Positions 1 through 11,107 of a stretch of 64,000 nt of DNA are shown here, one piece after another (position 1 is the stretch's first letter; each line of letters opens with the position of its first letter). The notes beneath the pieces were generated by a model. That model saw only the letters and a program-made list of their open reading frames with translations, made no database searches and was not told the DNA's origin. Source of the stretch: Trogon surrucura (Eukaryota; Chordata; Aves; Trogoniformes; Trogonidae). The stretch covers positions 165,052,912 to 165,116,911 of the forward strand of contig CM036617.1 of assembly GCA_020746105.1 (NCBI GenBank), in the 5' to 3' direction. A program made the position numbers and the translations under genes.

Positions 1-80
1 TTCAGCTGCCGCTCTGCCTGGCAGTGTTATTTTCTATTCTACAGGCTCCTATTCACCTTGCTCTCATTCCCTTTTACTTC

Positions 81-266
81 CTCTCCTCTCCTCTCCTCTC
101 CTCTCCTCTCCTCTCCTCTCCTCTCCTCTCCTCTCCTCTCCTCTCCTCTCCTCTCCTCTCCTCTCCTCTCCTCTCCTCTCCTCTCCTCTCCTCTCCTCTC
201 CTCTCCTCTCCTCTCCTCTCCTCTCCTCTCCTCTCCTCTCCTCTCCTCTCCTCTCCTCTCCTCTCC
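81..266. repeat. (CTCTC)n pentanucleotide array
   Basis: About 37 uninterrupted copies of the pentamer CTCTC (GAGAG on the other strand). The array is a pure pyrimidine/purine tract with mirror symmetry, the kind of sequence able to form intramolecular triplex DNA. Because 5 is not a multiple of 3, the frames through it read as Leu/Ser/Pro or Arg/Gly/Glu repeats. These apparent proteins are artefacts. I see no interruptions, which suggests a young, length-variable locus. Confidence 0.97.
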
Positions 267-3200
267 AAGCTGCCTCCCAGCAGAGATTGGCTACTAAGCC
301 AAATGTGCAAAGGCTGTGAGATGCGCACGGGCATTAGGAACAAATTCCATTGTTTGGGCACTTGCCTCTGTTGCAGCAGTAGAGCAGCATGAATCTCCAT
401 GAGCATCGTGCCATTGAGTGTGTGTGCTGGCAAAGTGTGGAAACACCTCATATACAGCAGGTGTAACTCTTTCAGGAGCTGCCCCTCGCATCCTGCAAGC
501 CAGGAGGTGAGTCTGTACTGCCTGAACTGCCAATATACGAACATTCAAGTTTGTTACATGGTCCACGGGGCCAAAAGCTACTCTGTGCTGGTGTAAGTTA
601 CATACAGGCTGGTGGGAATGGAGCAGAAGCCCGGCTCGCACACATAGTTGTACAAGAGCTGAGGTAAGTTCACGCCCAGCACAAACACTGTGTGAGCAGC
701 TCTCGGCTCCCCGCACCCATGGCCAAAATGTAAATGTAGATGCACTCGTGATATGTTCTGGCATTATGGGAGCAGTGGTTGGAAAGGCTGGGAGTGGTGC
801 TGTAGAGAAAGTGCAGTGGGCACGGCTGTGTCAGTCACAGTGACGAGGGCACAGAGGAGGGGAGGTTGCTAGAATTCTGGTGGCCTGGAGCAGCCCTCTT
901 TGAAGGGGGAGAAGGACGAGAGTGAGGTCTTGGTGTAGTAATTTTTCCCCTTCAGATGATTATTTTACTTTTGTGATGCCACTTTCTCAGGCATTGGTAC
1001 TGTGAAGGGTGTGTTGTGGCCTTTTTCTGAGCAGTGGTGCTGGTGGGAGCAATATGAGAGAAGGGTGAAAGTCTGGGCAAACATGGGCATCATCCCGGAG
1101 AAGGAGAATTGAGGAGAGAAGCAGGTTATCAGAGGAACACACTCAAATGGACTTTATGAGTTAGTTTTATCTAAAGGAGTCTTTCCCAAAGAGGCACCAA
1201 TGACTTAGGTATGGCTGTGTTTAGAAACTGTTCTGAGGTGGCTGTGGCTGGGTTGTCTTCTCAGCATCGTGGTGCAGAGTGCTTGATACTGAGAGGGCTG
1301 GGGAGAGTGCCATGGCTAGTGCTCAACAACCTGTGCTGGTGGCAGGCAGGCTTTCCATGGGCCTTTGCATGGGGCAGGATCATGCGAGGGGGGGTCATTC
1401 TTCATGCACTGAAGGGTCTGTTCCTGCTTGGAGTCGTGTCTCACTTTATGATTGTTTCCCTTTCAGACTGGTTCCCCCTCACTGTGACTGGCTTGACTTC
1501 CAGGGGTTTGCCCAGGAGTGGGTTAAACTTCCTCATTAGTAACCAGACAGATAAAAATCACTGGAAAAGGTAAATGAAATGCTGCTCTGACACATCTGAT
1601 GCAGTGGGGGAGGCAAATCCTCCAGACTGGAAAGCCGTGTTCTCCCAGGGGTTTTCAGATATCATATCCTTGATGGAAGCAAATAGGACATGCCCAGCTC
1701 CACAAGAGCATCTGGTAATATAGCATGGAGGGAAGGTACAGGGACAGACTGGGGCCAACACAGATTCCTGATTTTATTTTGGGAGAGAGCTTTGTGAGAG
1801 ATAGGTGCTGTTTTAATTCCTGTGCTGAAGAATAAAGTGTGAGGGGCAGGGACATTGGCTGCACGACTTCTAGGTGGGAGACTTTCTGAGCAATGAGCAT
1901 TGCGAGAGAAAAGTGAATCAGCCCTGCAGGAAGGGGTGATGGACCCAGGCTTTGGAGAGATCAAGAGTGCCCACTGCCTGGATGCTCAGACATCTTAGCA
2001 TGGGCAGCACTGCCAGAGACATATTTCCCTGTGACATAGCCTACAGTATAAAAAAAATAATACATGGTTAGGGAAGTATTTCAGATACCTCTTGCTGTTG
2101 TCAAGGCAGCTTTGTAGCAGGCAGCGGTGAGGACAGGCAGGAGAGGCTGGCTGGCTGCTGCTGGGCAGAACATCCCAGCAGATTATGCAGAAGGGAGCAG
2201 TGGGCTGGGGTTTGGAGCAAGGGCTCTTGCTATGAGCTCCTGAATCTTCATCCTAATGTTCACCTTTGCCAGTGGCAACCGGGCAGTCTGCAGCAGATCC
2301 CTCCCTTTTCCCTGTGCCTCTACTCCAACCGTGTTTGGAAATAAATAAAAAAAAAAAAATGAAAAAGATGGTGAGGGAGGGAGGATGTGGGAAAACTGCC
2401 TTGGAAAAATAACTGTGCTTTAATATGGGAAAACCTGTGTCTTATTTTGTTGGAACAGATGCAGTTTAGAAGGAGGAACATTATGGAACACTTTGGGGAA
2501 ATCTTTAATCCAGTAGCGGCATCCAAGAGAAATAGTGTAGGAGAAAAAGACCTGAGGGAGATGGAGATATGGAGATGTGTTAGTAGATAAATAGCATGTA
2601 GTCCTGAGAAGGCCAGCTTCATCTTCCTTTTAGCAACTCCAGCTCTACAGTAGAGGAAGAGAGGAATGTGCGGTTCCTCTCTCCCTGTCCTCAGCTCAGG
2701 AGAGGCTTTCCCTTGACCTGGCATCTAATTCTAATATCCAGAGCTTGTTCCTTTAAGCATTTACACCTCCAATCAGGCTGCCAGTCCCACTGCCATGTGG
2801 AGCCATAAACAGGGATAAACAGTAATTAGTATGGTAAATAGCTTGGCCTTGTGTTTTCTGGTTACAGTATCATGGTAATTATTTCCAGCTCCCTGCCTGT
2901 GTACTCCTGCTGCCTGATTTTGTGGTCTGTACATCCTTGCCATCCTGATTATCGCTGGAGGCATTAAAATCGACAATTGCTCTCTCCTGTCGCCCATCTA
3001 ATTCCTTGCAGGGGGGAACTGGTCTAGGCTGTTACGCCGAGGAGGTGGAGGATGATTGAGAGGCAGTGGGTAACATCAGACAGCTCTCCATCTTCTGGGA
3101 GTCATACCATAATGGGCAGAAAGCGGGTCTGTGCTGAGATAACATAGGACAGCGTTTTCAGGGAATCTGCCACTGACACCAGGGCTTTGTAAAATCTGAC

Positions 3201-4340
3201 AAGAGAAATGGCCAGATGAAACAGCTGGGTGGCTCCTACCTGCGTGTACCACTGCTGAGGCTTTTTTCTCTTTCTGTTTTGGCTGCCTTGCTGCAACAAA
3301 CAGGTTCATCTCTGTCAGAAGGTTGGATTTCAGTCTGGATTTTGGCCCAGCAGGGATGGATGTGTGCATGCATGCAAGCACACATGTGGCACCTCAAGGT
3401 CCTCCTGCTGGGGAGGGACAGGTCAAAGATGCCTTGTCTTGGTCTCTTGGCCAGCATCCGAAGCTCGTCTTTTCTTAAGGGCAGTGTGTTTGCTTTGACA
3501 TCTGTGCACGTGGGCAGTTCAGTTGAAAGCCTGTGGGTTTGTGGGCATGAGAACTTACTACCAGCTGTAGAAGCCGCTCCAACTTGTGAGCCAGGGCTCT
3601 CCATTCTTTCTAAATTCCCCTCCGGTTAAAAGAGTCTCTGTTTTGCAACATGCTGTGCTTTTATCTTGTCTCTTCCTCACTGTACCCAACTCACGTTTTC
3701 ATTCTGAGTGTCCCTCCTCAGCCCCCCTCCTGCAGACCACAGCAGGTAAGTGTGTGTCTCTTGCTTTGTTTGCATTCAGCCCTTTCTGATATCTATGTGC
3801 GCAGGTCAGAGGCACTGGGGGAAGCTTCTGGAGCTGGGGTAATTGTGCTTTCACTCCCTCTCTCCCAGTGGCCAGGATATTCATGTGAGCAATTTGTTAA
3901 CACCCTCTCTCAGGTCCTGTTTTTTTTCATGGCTTCACCTATGAAATGTCACCAAAATGGTTGCATTTTCCCAGTTATGTCCGAACTCTCCCTTCTTCTT
4001 CCCATGGAGATACACTGCCTTATAACCCCTGTGTGCGTGCTGGGTTGGATTTTGCAGCACTGTAGGGTTCAGTGGCAAATGCATTGGCTGCTCCTGATGT
4101 ACACAAGCATGTGCCTTAGCTGACCCAGTTTTTTATTTTCATGGAGATATATGAGCATTATAATTCACAAAGTGTTCCATACACATGCTGGGCTCTGTGA
4201 GACTCTCAGGAAGACAAAATAAATGGGCATTGCTGGGGAAGGAATGGCCAGGGGAGAGACAGCTGCTCTTTCTCCCCAAAAACCACAACAGCAACACTTG
4301 ATTGTGGTGGTGCCCACAGGCATTTGGGATTAGACACCCT
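267..4340. other. Non-coding flank, no gene recognised
   Basis: No reading frame resembles a known family and no structured RNA was recognised. The only simple-sequence feature noted is an A13 run at 2347-2359 that follows AATAAA-like text. This stretch is either intergenic DNA upstream of CACNA1I or part of an upstream leader intron. Confidence 0.6.
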
Positions 4341-4800
4341 TAGAATCATAGAACAGTTTCAGTTGAAAGAGACCTTCAAGATCATCAAGTACAGATGAGA
4401 CAGGCCTGGCAGGGTCCTCAGGATGTCGTTGACTTCATATCCATCTCAGGACGATCAATGCATACATCATTCGAAGAGGTTTTGGCCGGCCCAGTTTCGA
4501 AGGCCCGAAGCACAGGACATTTTCCTTATATCCTCAAGCAGTCTGTGTATTGTACACCCTGCTCTCCTTACCACTACATGTCTCGTACTGCAATGTAAGC
4601 CTGTTGTTGCTTATTCTGCCTACTGTCGACACCAAGATTTGAGAACTCTTCTCCTTTCGTAGCAAACTTGTATCTATTTGAAAACTGTTATCATACCCCT
4701 TCTCAGTTGTCTGAAGTCTAAACGGATTCATTTTGCTCAGTACCTTCCTGCTAGGTCCTGTTTTCAGCATCTCTGATCATGGTGGCATGATTCTCCTAAC
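4341..4800 (-). mobile_element. Ancient, diverged CR1-like LINE 3' fragment
   Basis: The left end carries a decayed CR1 3' tail read on the minus strand (AATCATAGAA followed by a GAGACCTTCAAGATCATC-like block). Further in, the minus strand reads as a degraded CR1 ORF2 C-terminus: NPFRLQTTEKGYDNSFQ in one frame corresponds to the family pattern 'LFSL...R.R.LRGDMI..FQY'. Divergence is high and indels are frequent, so this is an old copy. The boundary near 4800 is uncertain. CR1 is the dominant bird LINE and copies are usually 5'-truncated, as here. Confidence 0.55.
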
Positions 4801-5527
4801 TATCTGGAGGAGTGCTGTGCTCTCCTCCCCCATCGCTCTCAGACTGATGGAAGAAAACTTCTCCATCACTCCTAGAACCATAAGTCCTTATGGAGATGCA
4901 TGCTATCCTTCACTCCTCAAATATGACTTTGACTACATGTCATTTTTCTAGACAACTGAGGTCATTCATCAGATTTTCCTTACAAGACTTGGATTGGAGT
5001 GCATTGCTGTTCACTAAGGCAATCAATTCTAGCTGAATCTTGGCTTAGATGTGAGCCAAAAAGATGTCTAAAGGAAAGATGATTTTGTGTGTGTATCTGC
5101 TTTAGAAAGTCTCTCCAGTGTTGATCTGAGGGGCGGAAAACCTTTAAATTCATTCCACTTAGCACCCATGCTGCTTGGAAAACCCTCTCAGCAGTGGAAA
5201 CCAGCTTTACTGCTTGGGGAGTTTTGCAGTCGGCAAGTGGACGAGCTTTCCCGAGGCATCACCTTTGAAACCAGCCTTCAGGTCCTTTCAGCCAACACAC
5301 CTGGGGGGTTGTGATTTGGTTTCCTCCATCCCAGGGTACAAAACAGCACATGAAAATGATTTACCAAGATTCTGCCAGTCTCACCCTTCCCCAGTTTTGC
5401 CCTGAAGCTAGAAGATCAGGAAGTCTGTGTGTCATGTGGGCTAGCAGAAGCTTATTCTTTTCTGATTTCTCATTTGTTTCCAACACTTATGACTTCACCT
5501 TTAACCTTCAGATCCTCTTTCTGCCCA

Positions 5528-5985
5528 CTTAGAGAAGCATAGAAGGATTTGGGTTAGAAAGGCTCTTAAATCATCCCAACTGCCCTGCCATGAGCAGGAA
5601 CACCTTATACTAGATCAGATCACTCAAAGGCCCATCCAGCTTGACCCTGAACACTTTCGGGGGGGAGGCATCCACAGCTTCTTGGGCAACTTGTTCCAGT
5701 GTCTCCCTGTCCTCACAGTAAAGAATTTCTTCCTCATCCTATCACTGCACTCCCTGATAAAGAGTCCCTCCACATCTTTCCTGTAGGCCCCCTGTAAGTA
5801 CTGAAAGGCCACTATAAGGTCCCCCTGGAGCCTTCTCTTCTCCAAGCTGAACAACCCAACTCTCTCATCCTGTCCTCACAGGGCAGGTGCTCCAGACCTC
5901 TGATCATCTTCATGGCCTCTCGTCTGGACCCACTTGAGCAGGTCTTTCTAATGCTGGGGGCCCCAGAGCCATGACTACTCCAGGC
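5528..5985 (-). mobile_element. CR1 LINE, 5'-truncated, minus strand
   Basis: The minus strand encodes the C-terminal end of CR1 ORF2. FSLEKRRLQGDLIVAFQYLQ and, after a gap, RKKFFTVRTGRHWNKLPKK match the family motifs 'FSLEKRRLRGDLI..YKYLKG' and 'RKKFFT.RV..HWN.LP.EVV'. The segment between SDR and MRKKFF, normally about 20 residues, is missing, so this copy has an internal deletion. The 3' tail is degraded (start of feature, AGAAGCATAGAAGGATTTGGG). The sequence between 5855 and 5985 continues the ORF2 match upstream ('RRATKMIRGLE' region). Confidence 0.9.
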
Positions 5986-8128
5986 TCTGCCTATCTGCCT
6001 TCTGCAACAGCTGAGAAGTTGCCTTAATATGTCCCTGCCTCACCTCTGCCCTGACTGAAATCTCTTCCTCAGGCTTGGCCTCCTCTCCTCCCTGCTGCTG
6101 TAGCTCTCGTTCACCCTCTCTGTTTTAAAAATGTTTCCTTTCCTTCTTGCTTTTCCTTCTGCTGCTTTGTTTCCTTGTGATCTCACTGCAATGCCCGCAA
6201 GAGACAGTTTTGGGAGCTGACTGCCTACACCTCTTCACCTCTCCTGCTCCTGCTGAGCACAGCTGAAACGACATCTGTCCTCTCTCCTCTCCTTCCCATA
6301 CCCCCCCTCCCTTTTTCTCTTCGCCGCCGAAAGTTCAACCCCTATGCAATGACGCATGCAGAAATACTAAGCGTGTGCTTAAGACGTATAATAAACACTT
6401 GGCTCCTACAGGCTGCTGCTCCTCAGCCTTGAGCTCCAACACACTCCAGTGAAGAGATGGAGCTGTTGCCCTCTCTGTGCAGAGGGGGCAGGTGACTCAC
6501 GCAGGGCTACTCAGCCTGTCTGTGCCTGAGTTGGGAGGAAAATCTTGGATTTTTGGAGCCTAATCCCTGCCTGATGCTTCTCCGCGAATAGACAGTCCTG
6601 CCTCTCTCTGGATGTGTTTGCCTGTGAGACATCCCACCACTGGTGATGTGCATGCTTGTGAAGATGAGGGTGTGTGGGCACAGGCTGTCCTTGTTTTGGG
6701 TGTTAATGCGTGTGCATGCGTGTAGGCAGATGTGTGAGCACTGGAGGGCATTTGTAGGAGCAGACAGGCCTCCGGGCCCTGCTGGCTTTCACAGGAGCTG
6801 GGCTTTCTGCCTGGCTACTTTTCACACTCCCACAGTGCCGGGGAAGGAGGATGTGGAGGGTCAGTGGGAGCTGGAGGCAGCAGGGACGCTGGGAGGGAAC
6901 AGGAAAAGGAGACCGTGCCTGCTGTGCTGCAGCAGCTCGCCAGCTAACGATGGCTCTGTCCCAGCTCAACGCTGGCTCGTGACAGCTCTGCGTTGGGCTC
7001 GGAGTGCCCCGGTTTGCTTGGCAGCCAGTCCTATTAGTAGCCACATGTCTGAGACAAGCAGCCTTCTCCCAGGAGTGTTGTGCGGCAGCCTTTTTTGCTG
7101 GGGAGGATGGTGTCGTGCTGGCCTGATTTGCAGATGCGAGGGAGCACTTCTGAAATGCTCGTGGCCAACCTGGGGCAGACACCTGAGTCCTGCTCCCCCA
7201 TCAAGGCAGCTCCTTTTTGAAGTGGTGGCTTTGGCATACTGATGGTGACAAGCAGCCACGTGTCTTTTCTGCCCTCACACAGGCAGAGGGTATTTGATGG
7301 GCCTTTAGTGTGTTATTGTGGGGAGCCGTTTCACTGGGGTCTCTTCCTCCTCATCATCTCCCAGTTGTAAATGCTCGAGTCCTTTCCTCCCTGTCCAACC
7401 CATAAGCACCTCCTGCTCTGTGCATTTCTGGGGCTGGCCCCATGTGTTCCAGTGGGCTGCATGCCCGGTGGGAAAAGGAGAAGGCTTTTCCCCTCAAAGC
7501 CTGTACGGCAGAGGGGTGACACAGAGCCTGCTTGTGCTGCAAGCTGGGGATAACCCCTGCTCTTCTTGTCCAGGCCTCCTGAGCAGCCTTCAGGGATGTA
7601 GAAAACAGCCCTGTGTGAGTACTACTTGGGTACCAGCAATGGTGTAGCTCTATCAGCAGGACAAACTGGTTTGGCTGAGGGTGGTGGCTCCATGTGTCCC
7701 CCTTAGTTTCGGCTGTACCATGTTGCCCTGGGTACTCAGACAGACCATTCTCCTTGCTCCATCATTAGCAAGTGGAGGACTCTTCCTGTGAAGATTTGGT
7801 GTGCTCCAAGCACCCTCTTCCCACTCTCCAGAGGGGATGCCTTGCAAGGGGAGGGGATGCTCCTCTGGAGCAGTTGCTCCCGCACTGATGGCCAGGTCAG
7901 TGATGTGAAGCTGTAGGAAGAGGCAGGTGCCTGGCATCAAATTCCCAGTCTGACTCGAAGTGATGGAGCAGAAAGAATGAGCGACAGGGAGGGCGGGAGG
8001 CAGGGTGGGAGCAATGGAGGAGCGGGGAGAGGAGAGCAGGAGACTTATCTGTAGCCTGGGAGCAGAACAGCAAACTGGCTTATTAACTATAACCCCTGTC
8101 CCTTCCTAACCTTGCATCTGATAAACTG

Positions 8129-8182
8129 TTCTTTTTTATTTTCTTTTTTTTTTTCCTTTTTTTTTCTTTTTTTTTTTTTTTT
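8129..8182. repeat. T-rich homopolymer tract
   Basis: A 54-bp tract made almost wholly of T with a few C and A interruptions, ending in an unbroken run of about 18 T. It is not preceded or followed by a recognisable SINE or LINE body, so it is listed as simple sequence. Confidence 0.9.
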
Positions 8183-11025
8183 AATTCTCCCTCGGGCACT
8201 GCTGTAACTCAAATTTAGTCTCCAATATTTGTATCTTTCTGTCTCTTCTATTTTCTTTCTTATTTGGAATACATACCCGAGAGGACTGTGGGACTTGGGA
8301 AGAGTTAGAAGCACAGGCGATGCCACATTGGATCAATTGATCTAATCCAAGGTCTCCGTTTCTGCCCACATTCTGCCTCTGCAGAAAATTAAACCACCCA
8401 TCCCAGTGAAAAATACAGCTGTGGGATGTGAGGTTTGATGAGAAACACCTGCCTCCCTCCTGCTCCATGGCAGTGCACACCTTGATGTGTCAGATTCAGT
8501 TTCTGTTTGACGAGATTTGATATCCAGGGGATCTCACAGCTGAGTGCTGGTGCAGGAGAACCCACTGTGTGGGTATTGAGGGGGGGCTGGGCAGACCCGG
8601 CTTTGTACCCACTCTGTGGGGTGGTTTTGGATGGATCATATTCTTTCTCTGGGCCTCAGTTTCCTTGTCTCTAAGATGGAAGCTAATTAGATATGTTCCC
8701 TTCATCAAGTGCTTATATAACATCTCTACAGCTGAGAAATGCTGGAGGAGATGCCGTGTTTTGTACCTCAACAACAGAAGAGAAAATACATCAGCTGCCT
8801 TTAGACCTAGAAAATTCCTCACTGTTAGCGTCAAGTACATGGGAGGGCATATCCCCTCTGATGGGAGTGAAATCAGTATGCACCATGCTTCAGATAGAAC
8901 CGAAAAGATATAACATTGGGGAGATGATCACTCCAATGGAAAAGGTTCCTCTCAGCTTATATCCCGGGGCTTTGATGTTGTTTCACCTTGTTCTGGAGAC
9001 CAGAATAAGGACCATTCGATGAAACCAATTTTTAGTTATGTTAGAATGCAAGAGAATCTCAAACCTTTTGTGTTTTGCCAGTTGATGCTTTTAATTCAGG
9101 AAGAGGCATCATGTCAGTCACCCCTGTACTCCAGTGTGAGTCCAACAACAAAAAAAACACATTCTCCTTTTCTTTTCTATATTGTTTTGTGCCTTTAGTC
9201 CACAAGCTTCTCTGCTAGAGAGCACAATATGATGGGAAAGGGTTAGTTCCATCAACATTTTAAGTGTACTCTATGATTTGCACTGGGAGTTATCTGTTGC
9301 CTTCCCTGGGCTTATGCTGCTCTCAGCAAAAGCAGTGTCTAGGTCAAAGTTACGTCTTTCCTGAGCCGTAGCAAATGCGAACGGGTCTCACCTTCTTGTA
9401 GGTCTTACAGCATTGTGGACTCCTGTCTGAGTCCTTTTCCACTTGTGCTCTTGCTCCCTGGAAGGACCCAGGACTTCTTGGCCCAGGCTACATTGTGCAA
9501 ACCCATCATGAGGTGGCATCGCAAGATTGCCTTTGTTGTTATTTTGTTTTTGTAAATCTCTCTCAATTTTTCTTACTAGCCCTAGCTGTCCTCTTGCTTC
9601 CCTGTGTCCAAAGCCAGGAGAGACCATGGGACAGTGCCAGCTGGGATAAAGCAGCTGTGCAGAACATGGCACAGAGCCTCAAAGAGTTAAGGCTGAGGTG
9701 ATGTATGGGTGATGGGAAGGACTATCTGTTAATCGAGATGCAGGTTTTCTCTATTCTCTTTTTTAAGGAGCAGTGAACATTCCTTGAAGGTGCTCTTTGG
9801 CATTTGCTGCCCTCTCTGCTCCCTGGAGTAGCAGATGGTCGGACAATGCGTCTTGCCTGCTCTGCCTCTGCTCTGGCCTCTCTGTGGCTGTGTGAGGGCA
9901 GGCAGGGGCTGCCCGACAGAGCCAGGGAGCACAGCTGTGCTGAGAGGGTAATGGTTCTCTTGGGGGCTGTTGACCTCAGCCTAGACAGAGCCTGTCCTTT
10001 TGCAGCAGTCATTCTGCAGACACTTACATGCTTGAGGTTATCTTGCTTACACTCTCTCCAAGTGAAGTGCTGGTCCTTCTTGCACAGAGGATGATCAGGC
10101 TGCAGTACCCAGGCTCTCCATGTTGTCTTTTGGGTGCTCAGTGGGGTGAAGTAGGTCAGGGTGGCTTAGCTTTGGTGTGTGCCCACTGGCTGGAAACCAG
10201 CTCAATGGTACTTTGAGTGGAAACAAGAAGGTTTTGAGCAAGACGACAAATAGGTATTGCATGAGACAGTCCCTCAGAGACAGGCATACCTCGGTCTGGG
10301 TCCAAACCCGAGGGATGCCTTGGGGAAGCTCAGATCCAGATTTCCCAGTTGGATCCCACAGATCTACATCTAGAAAAGACTCATCCAGGACTTTTGAAAA
10401 CAATACTGTTCTTCCCAGAAGCTGCTTAGCAAATTAAAATGGTGATCTTCATTTCCAAGACTGAGCTGCTGGGTTAAATTGAATTCCATCCCTTGGAGAC
10501 CTCTCCCTCAAATGTGCAACCACTCACTATGCTTTTCCTCTCCGTTGTTGTTTTTCATAACAAACTACCGTTTTGTAAGTCGTCTTTTTGTCCCATCTAG
10601 AAAGCTGTCTGTCACCATAGCTTGGAGCTGCCCTTTCAGGGCAGAGATTCCTTTTTCTTTTGTATGCTCCTTTTTTTCTCTCCTCTGCTGGAGGGGTTAA
10701 TTTATATTTTCCCTCTAGACTCTTTCTGAGCTCTTCTCTTTTACCATCTCCTTCTCCACTTGTCTGTTCCAGATGAGGAGTGAGGTGATGGGATATCACA
10801 GCTGGCAGATGCTACAGATCCATGGTGGCATTCGGTGCAACCCAGTATGGTCCTTGTGTGCTCAACTGTCTGTTTCAGCTCTGCTACACTGCTCTGGCCC
10901 CGCAGAAGAGAAACCCAGGCAGGTTTGTTCATGTGGAGTATTGCTTCCCTGCAGCACTGTGTGCTGCTGCATTCCCTGTCTCAGCCCTTCTTCAATGTTA
11001 CAAATCTTGAGGGGTGTCTTTTCCA

Positions 11026-11107
11026 ATGTATAAGATGTATGAGATATATATAAGATGTATAAGATACATTCTGATGTATAAGATACGTAAGATGTATAAG
11101 ATACGTT
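11026..11107. repeat. AT-rich minisatellite, unit about GATGTATAAGATAC
   Basis: Roughly six imperfect copies of a 12-16 bp unit around 'GATGTATAAGATAC(G/A)T', with shorter GATGTAT/GAGATATAT variants on the left. The variation between units suggests slippage plus point mutation. No function can be inferred. Confidence 0.85.

Noticed and set aside
24-544. Leu/Ser/Pro and Arg/Gly/Glu repeat 'proteins'
   Set aside because: They are translations of the CTCTC array, which has no stops in most frames.
6643-7242. 199-codon open frame
   Set aside because: Biased composition, no family resemblance, and overlapping long frames on the opposite strand.
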